The notes under the pieces were generated by a model that was not told where the DNA came from, did no database searches, and saw only the letters and a list, made by a program, of their open reading frames with translations. Both the position numbers and the translations under genes were made by a program. From assembly GCA_022925895.1 (NCBI GenBank), contig JAKSYS010000491.1:1-48664 (forward strand): a DNA stretch of 48,664 nucleotides, written 5' to 3'. The stretch is from Fragilaria crotonensis. Lineage: Eukaryota; Bacillariophyta; Fragilariophyceae; Fragilariales; Fragilariaceae. Below are positions 33,305 to 45,585 of the stretch, in pieces; position 1 is the first letter of the stretch; each line of letters begins with the position of its first letter.

Positions 33305-36300
33305 TTATTTCGACTTTCCTTTCACACTCTTCGAATTACTCTTTCTTGTTTTCTTTCCAAACAGTTCCCTCAATTTTTCTTCTGATAGCTCCTCCTCTTC
33401 GTCATCGGACTCTTCCACCTTGTCGTCGTCTACAGCATCTAAGCTAGCAGGGTCGGAGCTCGCCGTACTCCTCGAGGCCTTGGAAACCTTTCCCGCGCCT
33501 TGTTCATGCACTAGTGCCTGACTTTTGTGAGCACCTTGATTATACTCTCTCGTAAAAGCAGCCTTCTGCTTGCTGTCAATATCATTCAATCCCTTGGCCT
33601 TGGAATCAATCTTAAACTCATCAATGTTCTCAAAAACATCGTTCCGATCCAATCCATATTCGTCCATGAGAGCGATAGCTTCAGTTATCTTCGCTTTGTC
33701 TCCGTCGGCAAGCAATGCCATGAAGCGTGCCCTCAAAACAGGCAAGTAGTAAAGGCGAAGGTCGGCCTTGTCAGTCGATACCTTGTAATTCATGTGATAC
33801 CCCAGCTCATTCAACAACCTATTCTTTTTTCCACGAGTCGAGCTCTTCCCCATCCACCCCGCAAACTCTGGAAAGCCACCCAAAAAGCCACCATTTTCAC
33901 CTCCCGCGTGGTAGCCCGTCTTCACGGTCATCATGGAGAGGAATGGAAGCAATGACCAGTTCATGTCGCCACCGCGTACTGCTTGCTCACCGACGGCAAA
34001 GTCAGACATGGCCAACGTTGATTCGTGCATTCGGTCGACAAAGGCATCCATTTTAGCATCATCCTTGGAACGAACTGCTTCTTGGTACCCACCGACCATT
34101 ACCTTGAGGTAGTTTTGGTGTACATTGATGCCAATGAGACTGTAGTCAACGAAAAATGCATCGCTTCGTTTGTAGAGGCTATCTTTGGCAGCCTTGCGAT
34201 CTGCCCCAGCCAATCCCCTCCGACCCTCAATAATCTGTTTTGTGGCATCGAACATGCTGACTCGCAGTATCGCATCCTTGTTAATGGATGATTCCCGTTC
34301 CTTCAAATCTCTGTAGGTCAGTGAATTGCCACCTGCCTTGCTGCTGGACCACATTTGGAGGCAATTCAATACTTGTCGAATATCATTGCCACATGATTCT
34401 GCGATCGCCTCCACGGCGTTCTGTTCAATCTTCATCCCCTCCATCTCACCGACACGCATCACTCGTCGAGCAATAACAGTCTTGACAGGCCGCTTATACC
34501 TCAAATCCAAACAGTACGGAAGCAAACTCTTGATCTTTTGCGATTGTCGATCATTACAGATGCATATAATGGGGACACGAGAATTCTTGATAATACCAAT
34601 CAATTCTGCCATGCCTCCGCGATCACCAGCACCCATGCCATCCACTTCATCCATAATGAGGCACCGCTTTTTGGTCGTTGTCATCGTAGTCGAGTGTTTG
34701 GTTCCAAACGAAAGAACTTGCGATCCAGTCACATCACCCAAGGCAACTGTCAAGGTCTTTTTGGACCGCGCATCCGATGCATTCATTTCCAACACATCGC
34801 GATTGTCCTCCTTGGCACACAATGTAGCAGTTGTAGTTTTACCAATTCCTGGAGGACCACTGAGCAAGGCAGCCTTCCATGGGCCATTTGGTGACGAAAA
34901 TGCTTTTCCATGAGCCTTGTCATTGTTGAACGTGTGTTCCCATCGACTTAGCCCTATGTTTTATGTTGTTGGCACCGAGGGATTAGAATTCAAACAAGAA
35001 ATTAGCTCCAGCGTCATAAAGTTCTAATCGATATACCAGTATTCAACAGACCACTTTCAACTTACAAGTCTTGAGTTTCTTGACAGAATCTTGATTACCA
35101 AGAATGTCTGCGGTGGATGTCGGTGCGTACTTATCAGCCCACAACGCATTCGGGTCACAGGCTGATTTGTTTTCAATTGGTGGAGCGCTTGTAGAGGAAG
35201 TTTTCGATGCGTACGGGTTAAGTGTTGCATTCGTTGCCGCCGTTTTCGCTTTGGCATATGGATTTGCCTTTTTGGCGTATGGATTAACTCTTGGAGCTGG
35301 TGCTGGGGCAACGACTTCGGGAGTGGGAGTAGCGACTGGTGGCGTTGGGGAAACGACTGGTGATTCACTGCTCTCCAATCCCTTGGCCTTGTCACTGTAG
35401 AGTTTGCAAAGCCCATAGAATTTACCTTCTCCATGGATAACCTTCACACCAATCTCGAGCGCTTTCTTGTATTTGCTTCCTTCCGAGAATGGTCGACCAT
35501 CTTCCAAAAGGTCGCCCACCACGAGATACGATGTCTTACTAGACACGGCAGTTGTGACACGACCGCCCAACTCCTTAACATAATCGATAGATTCCTCTCG
35601 TCCTAGATTGTCCAAAATACCAGAAAAGACAAACGTCAAACCCGAAAGACATTCAGGTGCGGCGTTCATGCTGTCAAACGATGCCAGCTCCAAGGTTGGT
35701 TCAAGAAGAGGTTCCTTCTTGGCACTGGCTGCTTGCTTGGGTGTGGACTTGGTCGGTGTCTTTGTCGTTGGTATCGTCTTTTTTGCGGAAGAGGGGGCTT
35801 TCCTTTTCTTGGGACGGCTGTTCTCCTTGGGTGTGTCGGGAAGATCATCGTTGAAATCATCATCGCTATCTTCATGATCCACCGGACGAGATGGACTTTT
35901 CAATCTCCGATTGGACGGGGGTGTCTCGGATGAAGGGCGCTCATCTTCCTCCGTCGTATCATCATCAAGAGCAATGCTTACCTTCGCTCTGGAATGACGC
36001 GAGTCCTTGGGTGTCGGTTTCGTTTCGTCAGACTTGACGCCAATGATGGCGTCATCCACAGTGGATCTCTTCTTCTTCTTGGGCGAATCGCTTGTCGCAT
36101 CAGCTGATGAGGCCACATTTCGTTTCAAAGGCGACTTGATCTTCTTGGAAGAGACTGTATCCACAGCAAGGTCAACGACCTTGGGAGTGCGGCCCGGAGA
36201 TTTCCCTGTCTGAGTTGGCAGTGTTTCGCCCTCGAGCCAATCCGTTGCGTCCGAGTCATCCGTGTCATCTATAATGACTTTTGCCTTTTTCTTCGGTGGG

Positions 36301-36449
36301 GCACGAGCACGGGCACGAGAGGGAGCTGGAGATGGACGTTTGTTCGAGACTGCAGGAGACGGCAATACCTTGGCATCAGCCTTGCGATCAGGTTTTGGTT
36401 TCTCTGTCTTGGCAGTTGATTTCTTGCCAAAGAAGTTCCTAATGTCCAT
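33305..36449 (-). CDS. RFC1: Replication factor C large subunit (RFC1)
   Basis: 1010 aa from exons 36449-35066 and 34953-33305, intron of 112 bases with GTAAGT and CATAG. RFC1 is the large subunit of the clamp loader that opens PCNA and places it at primer ends. The N-terminus MDIRNFFGKK matches the PCNA-binding start of RFC1 proteins, which fixes the start codon. Residues about 20-250 are charged and rich in SP/TP sites and lysine clusters (nuclear signals). A BRCT domain spans about 265-345 (LSGLTFVFSG, ELGGRVTTAVSSKTSYLV). Then come WADKYAP, the AAA+ Walker A GPPGIGKTT at about 497, Walker B CLIMDEVDGM, a sensor with CICNDRQSQK, and the RFC1 C-terminal helical domain (NYLKVMVGGY onward). 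It ends in an acidic then basic tail. No frame breaks. Confidence 0.95.
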
Positions 36450-37375
36450 TATGCTTGATTTTAATGGACTCCAATAAACTGCAACAAGAACCAGCGCCAC
36501 CACCCCTGTTCCAACAAGCGACAATTACTCTTACAGCGGTAGCAGTGGATGAATGAACCTTGACTTGATTATCGAAATGTGTTGCATGCATTGAAACCTA
36601 TGACAAAAATGTGACATACTGAGCATACATGTGGATACTGGCGGATGCACTCATCCAAGGTGCCGAGTGCCGAGGGATCAAACCGGAACCCTTTTAAGAA
36701 AAGGGTAACTGCCGCATAGTCGATGATAGTACCGGTACAAGTATCGTACCTGGTACTTGTAATCCACAAGCAGACAACCTTCCAGTACTGGTACATGTTT
36801 CGCTGGTACTCATAAGACGTATAATACTGTCGTACGGAGCATTCTTTCTCGTGACTCATTCGTTTTGGCGGGAGACCGGATTTTGAAGCAGGACACCGCA
36901 CAATGTAGCGTTTGACCTTTGGTGTATAATGTTCTACTGGCTACTGGTACTGGAAACAAGACACAAGCTGCTAACGACGAAACGTCTGCCGATCTAAAAG
37001 CCTTGGGATGGCTGGCGCGAGAATCGTCTTCTAGACTATATTGTTCTTCGGGAATGATGAAATTATATCAGATTCACGGAGAGTTACTTAGTGATTCAGT
37101 GACAGCGTTCAACGCCTGTCTTCATAATAATTCCTGCAAGACTTATTTTCACCTACATGTGGGTAAATCCTAATGTGACCCTCAACGCCTCAGATGTCAT
37201 ATGATATACCCTAAACAGCGATGCTTTAGGCGACGAAACTATACTCCCTCACATAATACATACTTCGTGTCCTTACCTTGATGCAACTTCGCGTGCATTA
37301 GGAGTTGAACCACAACTTTGAAGCACTGTGCTCATCATCGGAGACTCAGACTCATTATTCATAACAATAATCACA
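36450..37375. other. Divergent intergenic spacer upstream of RFC1 and the third LRR gene
   Basis: Holds the putative promoters of both genes and repeated GTACTGG/GGTAC words around 36730-36800 and 36935-36950. No gene is recognised. Confidence 0.5.
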
Positions 37376-39062
37376 ATGCGACTGTCGTCCGCGGCATTCC
37401 TCCTTTGGGCAGTCAATGCTGGTGATGCGGTGACAGCGTTACGAACCTCCCGACAAATGAAAGATGCTGAGCTCTGGCAACTAGAGAAGGAGGGCGATGC
37501 GTTTTGGGCCAAGTTCCTTCAGTTAGATATGAGTGTTCCCACCAGTCCGCCTGTTCCCCCGCCCACACCAAACCCGACAATTCCGTTATCCACACCCGCC
37601 CCAATGCTCCAAGTGTGGCGCCAGTGTCTCCCATTGCTCCTACCACAGCACCAGTGTCTCCCATTGCTCCTACCACAGCGCCAGTGTCTCCTATCGCTCC
37701 TACAACAGCGCCAGTGTCTCCAGTTGCACCCACGTTGGCACCAGTGTCTCCAGTTGCACCCACGTTGGCACCAGTGTCTCCAGTTGCACCCACGTTGGCA
37801 CCAGTGTCTCCTATTGTTCCCACTTTGAAGCCAGTCGTTCCAACCTCCGCTCCACTGGCACCCACTTCAAAGCCCGTTCTTCCCACGCGTGCTCCTGTCA
37901 AACTCTCGAAAGCGCCCACAAAGGCACCTACTGCAAAGCCCACAAAGGTACCCACTGCAAAGCCCACAAAGGTGCCTACTGCAAAGCCCACTTCTGCTCC
38001 TCCAACGACAAAGCCTACAAGTCCTCCCACTGAGGAGCCGACCCCTTCCCCTTCTTTTGCACCAACTAAAGCCCCAACCTCTTTCCCTACCAGCGCGCCC
38101 ACACTGGAATGCAATATCTCCGCAGGCGAGCGCGCGGTACTCATCGAAAACATCTTGAAGGGTGTGTCTGATCCCACTGCTCTAAGCACCACCGGAACAC
38201 CTCAAAATCTTGCTCAGAATTGGCTCATCAACTTGGATCCATACTACGTTTGCCCTCAGGACGACAAAGTTGTGCAGCGCTACACATTGGCTGTCTTTTA
38301 TTACTCCACCGAGGGCGACGATTGGGCCAAGTGCTCCGCACCGACTGACTTTTCGGATCAAACTGCAATTGATGTGGCGATTGCGAACTGCCCAGGAAAG
38401 CCGTGGTTGATGGACATTTCGGAATGTGAATGGGCTGGTGCAATCTGCAACGATGAGAACTCGACGGAGCGAATCGATATTGGTAAGTGGGAAAAAGTCC
38501 ATGTCTATAAAGTGGTTGTCATGTCTTCGTTTTCTAACCGATTATTCGAGCAGAAAAGAACGAACTGGGCGGTACTCTCCCTTCCGAGCTTGCCAGTCTC
38601 ACAGCAATGAAGTATCTCCTTTTGGAAGAGGGTCTCATCACTGGAACAATTCCATCTGAGTTGGGATTGTTGTCGTTGATGCTGCAGATCGACATGAATT
38701 TCAATCTCTTGAGGGGTAGTCTCCCCAATGAGCTTTTCAATTTGATCAACCTAACACAGCTGGATTTGAACGACAATGAACTGACTGGAAGCTTCTCGAC
38801 AGAAATTGGAAAGCTCACCAGTCTTTCGTTCTTGCAAGTGGAAAACAACTTTATGACTGGCACGATTCCGACTGAATTTGGAAATCTCGGCTTGTTGTCC
38901 ATTGCCACCTTTCATTCCAATTCGTTCAGTGGGACCATGCCGGCTCAAGTTTGCAGCAACACCACTGGAATGTTGATGGCGTTGACTGCCGATTGCCTTG
39001 GCGGACCATCCCGCCCATCTCCACCCTTTGTCGAATGTGCGTGTTGCACCCAGTGCTTTTAA
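37376..39062 (+). CDS. Secreted LRR protein with Pro-Thr repeat stalk
   Basis: About 538 aa from exons 37376-38482 and 38554-39062 (GTAAGT donor, GAGCAG acceptor). A signal peptide (MRLSSAAFLLWAVNAG) starts the protein. A stalk of about 200 residues consists of ten-residue APVSPxAPT(T/L) repeats and then eight-residue KVPTAKPT-like repeats, typical of O-glycosylated cell-wall or matrix proteins. Next is the cap shared with the two upstream LRR genes (YTLAVFYYSTEGDDW, CEWAGAICN), about five LRRs and a short cysteine end (CACCTQC). No transmembrane helix is seen, so it is probably secreted or wall-bound. One C is missing in CCCC at 37599-37602; with it the frame is continuous. The intron sits at the same place in the cap as in the 26699 gene, supporting common descent. 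Confidence 0.8.
37613..37815 (+). repeat. 30-bp coding minisatellite
   Basis: About seven tandem copies of a 30-base unit (GCGCCAGTGTCTCCCATTGC...) encode APVSPIAPTT and APVSPVAPTL. Three adjacent copies (about 37738-37830) are nearly identical. A second 24-base repeat encoding KVPTAKPT follows at about 37920-37990. Confidence 0.8.
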
Positions 39063-39648
39063 GTGGAAGATTCCTTATTTATTATTCATAGTTCTACTAC
39101 TATTACTCTTTACTAGCATTTACAATTTATAAATCTTTGAGCATGTATGCTGGTTTGTAGGTTGGAGTATCAGACGGGATGAAATTTGAAGACTGTTCTT
39201 CGGAGTACTTCTACTAGAGTCAACTCCTATCCACAGATACGGTAGTCTCTCTTCCTTGTAGACTAACTTCGGCGGTAGAAGTGAGTGTCCTCTATTTGCA
39301 AGCCTACAAGCAGTAGATCCACGTTTCCAGTCACGAGGCTTGAGTCACGAGCTCAGGTAATACTGCTGGTGCATGTACAGATGATGTACAGTAACATTTT
39401 TATCGTCAGACGACTCTGACCAACGGCGACCTGCAGCCTGCAGCCGGCATCAAGGGACTGTAGGCGACTACCGGTACTGCCTGATATGGTCATTGTTTTG
39501 TTTTTATGATAATATGCTTCATCTAAAATCCGAGCACTCCTGATTCTTGATCACCAATCTGCTCATCTCAACCGGAAGGCACTTGTACTAGATACTATTT
39601 ACAACTAGTGACACGGTCTCTCTCCGTCTGTGGTATGATATTGTGACA
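39063..39648. other. Intergenic spacer
   Basis: 3' flank of the LRR gene and promoter of the sulfotransferase-like gene. No further feature is recognised. Confidence 0.5.
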
Positions 39649-41035
39649 ATGTTCCACGGATCAAGAAGCAAACACATTGGATCTCGTCGGGGTCAACCAT
39701 TGCATGCGACAACCAGAAAATGGAAAGGATGTGGATTGTTTCCCGTGAGACTCTTTCTGGCTGTCACATGTGCTGGCATTGTTATCTTATACGTGTACTA
39801 CGTCAGGTCCATTGTCAACAATGCCCATGCCGCAATCAATGCTGCAACTGCACTGCCTCGGAACGAACAAATGTCACGACAGGCCAAAGCCTCCCATGAT
39901 CAAAAGCAAGATCTCAATCATAATCCAGACGATGTGAGTCGAAGCAACAGTAAGAAAATATATCAGGACTGGAGAGCTCTTGCAGTGGATTTGGCAGCCA
40001 AACCTGCCGATGAGATACTATCGGTTCTCGAAACACAAGATCCCTTTGGCGTGCGACGCTTTGAAAAACATCTTTTGGAAGCCGAATCTGCAAGAGGTGC
40101 CTTTCTAACGTCAGAACAATTGCAAGAATTGTTCCCCTGTCCTGTCGATCGCATTACTCTTCCGGATCAGCGTGATCGCACCAAAGAGAAGGCTTTTCGC
40201 GATCCCAGCAATCAAACCTACCTCTTCTTTCAACACCTCCGAAAGGCAGGTGGTACTAATTTTGTTCCTTGGCACAAGATAATCTCCCTCGTTCGGCTGT
40301 GGCATCCTATTTTTGCATGCCCGACATGGAATGGTCGGGCAAGAGGCAGTGTGCTGGATGTTTGGACTCGTACACGAATGCTCAAATTGACGACAATATG
40401 CATGCCAAGGGCCATCGCATCCTGGGCAATGAATGGGATGCGTTCGACCCGTCGCGATACTTTGCTCTGGATGCCATTTTTGCAACGTCGTTTCGGAAAC
40501 CACTGGACAGAGCCCTGTCGCAATTTAGATTCGAGTGCATAGAAGATCGCGGATGTAAACTAAAGAAGGTGGAGGATTTTGGGCGAAACGACAAGACTTG
40601 ACAAATGTATATACCTGGACGTTCACCAGGAGAGGAGTTCGCAAAATTTCTATAACGAATACAAAAGCAGCAGCTGACGCTAGACAAGAGGTCATGGGAA
40701 TGGCTCTCGATGTCGTGGCTCGTTTCCACCTCGTAATGGTCATGGAATGGTTGGCGTATGCCACGAAAGAAGTCGACACTGTGCTGGGCTTTCACGATAC
40801 GTCCGCGCTGACCAGGCGGGTGCGGCCTCATATCGCATCTGCGAAGCGTGAAGACGGACAAGAAAAGAACGTCCTTGGTGCTGCTGGCATTACCAAGGCT
40901 AGTTGGGACCCCAAGGAGTATTTATCACCACAGCAATACAAAATCATGAGCGAGAATCTGGCGTTGGACGAGATCCTTACTGATGCAGCGCGGCGCATGT
41001 TTCTTGAGCGACTTGTCTGCAACGACGTCTTATAG
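39649..41035 (+). CDS. Type II membrane sulfotransferase-like protein
   Basis: About 462 aa, single exon. A short basic cytosolic tail is followed by one signal-anchor helix at about 34-51 (RLFLAVTCAGIVILYVYYV), as in Golgi sulfotransferases. The luminal part has FFQHLRKAGGTNFCSLA, which resembles the 5'-PAPS binding loop (K.G.T), and FATSFRKPLDRALSQFRFE, which resembles the 3'-phosphate motif (xLRdPxxRxxSxyxf). The family transfers sulfate from PAPS to glycans or proteins. Two frame breaks occur where one T seems missing in TTTT runs (40260-40263 and 40577-40580). With both corrected the length is 1,389 nt. The acceptor cannot be predicted. Uncertainty is about the subfamily rather than the fold. 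Confidence 0.65.
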
Positions 41036-41400
41036 GCAAACGCTTCGTGACGGACACACAGGAGACTTCCAGACTCACGATGTCGGTAGCACTGATCAAG
41101 TAGACCACAGCCTTTCTAGTATTCTTTTCTAGTAGTAGTTTATTCGTGAATGCGCACACTCGGCCCTTTAACAAGGCACGGACACCACTTTAGCTAACAC
41201 ATAGGTGTGAATGGCGAATGCATATGACATGTGTGTGTAAACAAAACCAGCACGCCACAGACGCGGCAAGCCTTCTCCTCCGGCAAACTCGCCACGTAAC
41301 ACAATTGATTGATATGAATGTACATCGTTTCTCTTCGCGGTCTTGCTCCTGTATGATAAGTCATTCTTCTATTTGGTGAATCGAAACGACGCTGGTGATC
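41036..41400. other. Convergent intergenic spacer
   Basis: Region between the sulfotransferase-like and PSP1 genes, probably 3' UTRs. Nothing else is seen. Confidence 0.5.
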
Positions 41401-44034
41401 TTAGCGAATCCCTCCTGATCCTCCGTGCTCGCTCTGAGGGATTCCGTACGGATCATTGATGCTGTCAGCCATCACTGGAATCTGATTCATGCTTCCGTAA
41501 TCAACGAGAGGAGAGAGTGCCGCAGGAGATCCAGTTCCTGAGTTATTCTTGTCCAGCTGTTGCATCCAGATTCTCGTTTTGTACATGCTAAAAAGATCTC
41601 GAACCAGCTCGCGGAAGTCAATGCGACACTCAGCCTCGAAGAAGAAGGTCAGCTTATGACGATCAAACTGATACTCAGCATCAACGACGTGCATCGGAAG
41701 CGACCTCTGTTGAACTTTCTCGCGACAAACCTTGAGCAATTCCTCTTCCTCCTCGCGCTTGGCCGCCAACAATCCAACTTCGTCATGAGTGGCAAGTCGA
41801 ACAACGCGCTTTAAATCAGCTAGATTTGTCATCGAGGGTGCCAACAAAACGCCCATATCGCTAACACCTCCGGGAGACCCCGCCCCACGGAAAGCAGAAC
41901 GGCCAGCGACGTTAAATTTTTCAGCTGGAATCTTGTTGACAACAATACCAAGATCTTCGCCGCGATCAGCTTCAACTTTCACATAGCAACCGATTTTCAA
42001 ATCTCCAGCGACGCGAGGGCCTGGGATGAAATTTCGTTGCGTCCGCTTGAACTTTATCGTGTACACGAGTCGAGGGGAAGCCACGCTGGAACCGGAAGCT
42101 ACGCGCATCATAGAATCAGTGGGAACTTGGTGCGAAAACATACTCGTTTGAGAGCGTGACGACGAAGAACCCTCATTTCTCATGTACGCTGCTTGAGGCA
42201 TGTGGTGACCGGAGGGGATCATCGAAGAAGGATTTCCAAAACCCAGGTCATCACCAGGATCGTCGATGTCTTCTCCAGCGAGAGGGTGAGTTAGATCATC
42301 ATCGAAACCAGAAGTAGGCATTGCTCTCAAATCATGTGTACCATCGACAACGTATCTACCACCGCTCTATTCGGGAAAGGAAGGGTTAGACAAGGAAAAA
42401 ATGCACACGCCGTCCATGCAGCAACCACCGCCACGTACCCGAATGCTTTCGGACTGCAATGGCTCCGACGACGTAGGAGAGTAGTTGTAGTCATTGTGAC
42501 GACGAACAGGCACCTGATAGGGAACGTGATGATTCCTTCCGCGGTCGTCGTATCCTTGGCTTCCAAAGGACCGAATATCGTCTTGCGATTGACGGAGCAT
42601 CCCATTTCCGTCGGAACCAACGAACTCGTCACGACTGTGAAAGCTGGGAAAATTTTGTAGTCGGGATGTTTGGGCTGCGTACTGCGCTTCCCCAACAAAA
42701 TCAGTGTTCCTCCTTTGTAACATTTGACCTTCGAATCCGTGATGAGGAATCGCCTGCGACATGCTGACACTCCGCTGCATCAAGCTCGTTGAGGGGGCTG
42801 AATGAGCTGAATGGTGGTCGTTATATGACGGGGATCTCGGTAGCATACTGCTCCCTTGCACCCCGCGCCCGTAAATGTCGTCTCCTCCGTAGAAATGGTC
42901 AGCTCCGTCACTATGAAGCCGTTGATGGTGCACCCGACCTTGCTGATCTACAAACCTTCTATCGTCAGGTATTTCCTGACCGTTTACATGTTGAAGTGTA
43001 CCCGAGTGAGAGTACGAGCGAATATGCCGGGTGGGTGGCAGGACCTGTTGATGAGGCAAGCGTTGAATTTGGATGTTGCTCAGCGATGGCAAGTTGCCGA
43101 ACTTTTGGGTGTGGTCTATAGTGTGTGGTCGAAACTGCTCATTGTGAGCGCTCCGATTCAAATCTTGCAATTGCGGCTCTGACCCAGCAGTCAGAGATCG
43201 TGATCTCCCTTGAAGTCGTTCCGCCATATCAGAGCGCCCCCCTGGCATGTGCGAGTACTCTGACGAATAATCAGTCGAACCGGGACTTCCTCTACCACCA
43301 TAATTAGCGCCACTTCCAAAGCTGCTATCAAGAAAGGCCAGTTGGTTTGACTGACCCGACAGCGGTGGACGTGCGCCGCCACTCGTGCTACTCTTTGTAA
43401 TGAGCGATCGATTTCTGCGAGGATCTGGAGGGAGGCCACGCACGCGATCGCCATCTGTGTACAGCGGCGAGAGGTCGCCTGTCTGGAATGGGTTGACATC
43501 AATTCTGACAGGAGGAGACGAAGAAATAGGATAGATGGGACCGGGTGACGAATGCGCTCTCTCGCGTATGGCACCAAGTCCCAACAACCCGTCGTCAGGA
43601 TCCTCACTTCGATCAAAACTATCGGCGTCCGTGATGGCTCCCCAGTTTTGATCAAACCCACGGTGACTGAACGATCCCAACGTAGGTTCTGTAGTGAATA
43701 GAGAAACAAGGCGGGATTAGCAGATAGTTGATTGAAAGCATACACAGCTTGGACCAAAGTAATTGAGTACTACAAACGCACCAGAAAGTCCAGGAGGCTT
43801 GGGCAAGTATTTGTGAGAAAAGCTGCCCATGGGAGCCTGTGACGAAGGCGACGGAGGAAGGCTGTTGTTTTGAAGCTGATGAGAATCTGAGTTTGGAAAC
43901 GAGAACGACCCAAACGAATGATGACGATTATGGTGGTGATGATCGTCAGGTGCTGAAGATACCGACGAGCCTGATAGCGCCGGCGGTCTACTTCCACTTC
44001 CAGGCACTCTCGACACGAGGCTCAAGCCTGACAT
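41401..44034 (-). CDS. PSP1-domain protein with long low-complexity N-terminus
   Basis: 832 aa from exons 44034-43782, 43688-42409 and 42366-41401. The last intron is only 42 bases and very pyrimidine-rich, and the frame closes exactly across it. Residues about 1-600 are rich in Ser, Gly, His, Asn and Pro, with no fold visible. The C-terminal exon carries the PSP1 C-terminal region: YVKVEADRGEDLGIVV, RLATHDEV, then KREEEEELLKVCREKVQQ and the core DAEYQFDRHKLTFFFEAE followed by DFRELVRDLF. The family includes yeast PSP1, a suppressor of DNA polymerase mutants, and bacterial YaaT/RicT; its biochemical role is not settled. A further 5' exon may exist, since an acceptor-like TTGATATTTCAG lies just before the chosen ATG, in frame. 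Confidence 0.82.
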
Positions 44035-45585
44035 TCCAATCTCCAGCCCTTTTTGATCGTCGGAAGAACTGAAATATCAATTAAAATATGGTGAAGGAGG
44101 CGAGGTTAGAAAAACATGAAAAGTGACGCGAAGCCTTGAAATTGGTAACGTAAAACGTCTTGTACTGCCGGCAATCATAATATATATGATAAACGCATCA
44201 AAAGAACAGACGCACGATGAAAAAATGAAGAAAAGGCTTCTCGTTGCAAATTGCGAAATAAATGAACGCTTCGAAACTAGAAACATAATGAGGACGACTT
44301 GTACCGAACAAGGCTTCACAAGGACAAGGACTCGGTATTCATTGACACTCATGATCGGCCAAAGTTCTTGAATTGTCTCCTGTGCTAGTACTCCAGTAGC
44401 AGTATATGCTAATGGACAACGAAGGGTCAACTCAACTCAATTCAACCAGCCCCCATCAAGCCCACGAATATGAAACGATTGAACTGGTTGAGTGGTCATC
44501 ATATTCGCCACCGCTGTCATCGTTTCAGGGAATGGATGTGAAGCACTCTGGCAGAGAAATCACGCAAGCCTCTCCCTATATGCTGACGTAGAATTCTACG
44601 TCGGGCAAAGACGATGCACGTTCCCTTTCGTCCATGTTCGCGAGCGGTGCATGCAAGCCATTATTCGATCAAACTCAATGAAAATTTCCCCAATGCCTTT
44701 GCAACCACAACAACACTGCAATACTCACTAATGCGACGCCTCATTCCAATTGGAGACTGCGTGGGGCGCGCTCGCCGCCATTGTGCAGTTTCTGTAGGCC
44801 ACTGTGGCGCTGGGAATAATTGTCTGTACTTAAGAGTTTTGGTCAATTGGGATTCCGCATAAAAAGGAATCAGTACGATATGATCATTTCGGTACTTGGC
44901 GTACAGTGTATATTGTGTGGTACAAGTACAGGTACCATCCTGTGGGTTTCTGTGTATGGCGTATGCATTAGAATGTACCAGTATCGCAAGTTCATTTATG
45001 GAGTTCAACACGACCGAATTTTCGTTCATATGCAAGACCGGTCAGATTCCGTTCACTACATCCTTGGCTTTCTTGTAAAGCATCGCTGGTCTTGTTTCCG
45101 TGTTGGATTTGGATATGTGTCTGTGGAAACTTCTACTAGTGAATCGTTACTCATTACTCGTGACTCACAACACTTACTACAGTACCAGCCGTCAGTCAGG
45201 TATTCCCGTGTCGTGGAGTACCAGGTAGTCAGAGGAGTAGACACACAGAATCGGACCACCTCATTATAATCGATTTCTGTAATTCTGGACTCCGCAGTGT
45301 ACATTGTACGTGCTCCATGGCAATTCGTAGTCGAGTTTGCGACCATCACTGATCTCTGATATCTGATATCAGATTCCTCTGATAGATTTGAGAGGGGCGT
45401 GGCACGAATGGCCAAGTCAGATCTAATCCTTATTGCCATCACACTCCGGTATTGTATGTCTCACAACCATACCTAACAGCAATACATTGAGGAAACTCTG
45501 AGCTGAAGTGGTTTATCGTAGACAATATTCATCTTTCATCGAGCAACTTGGCAACGGACCGCACAATATTGATCATATTGAGACA
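44035..45585. other. Intergenic spacer
   Basis: A 1.5-kb divergent spacer. A palindromic cluster GATATCTGATATC lies near 45357-45370. A 149-codon open frame at 44820-45269 lacks an ATG at its start and any domain, so it is not called. GTAC-rich words are common. Confidence 0.5.

Noticed and set aside
40260-40580. Programmed ribosomal frameshifting in the sulfotransferase-like gene
   Set aside because: There is no recognisable slippery heptamer plus pseudoknot, and the same kind of break occurs in six unrelated genes.
44820-45269. 149-codon open frame in the spacer before the flavoprotein
   Set aside because: It begins at a non-ATG codon, is rich in spacer-type GTAC words and shows no domain.
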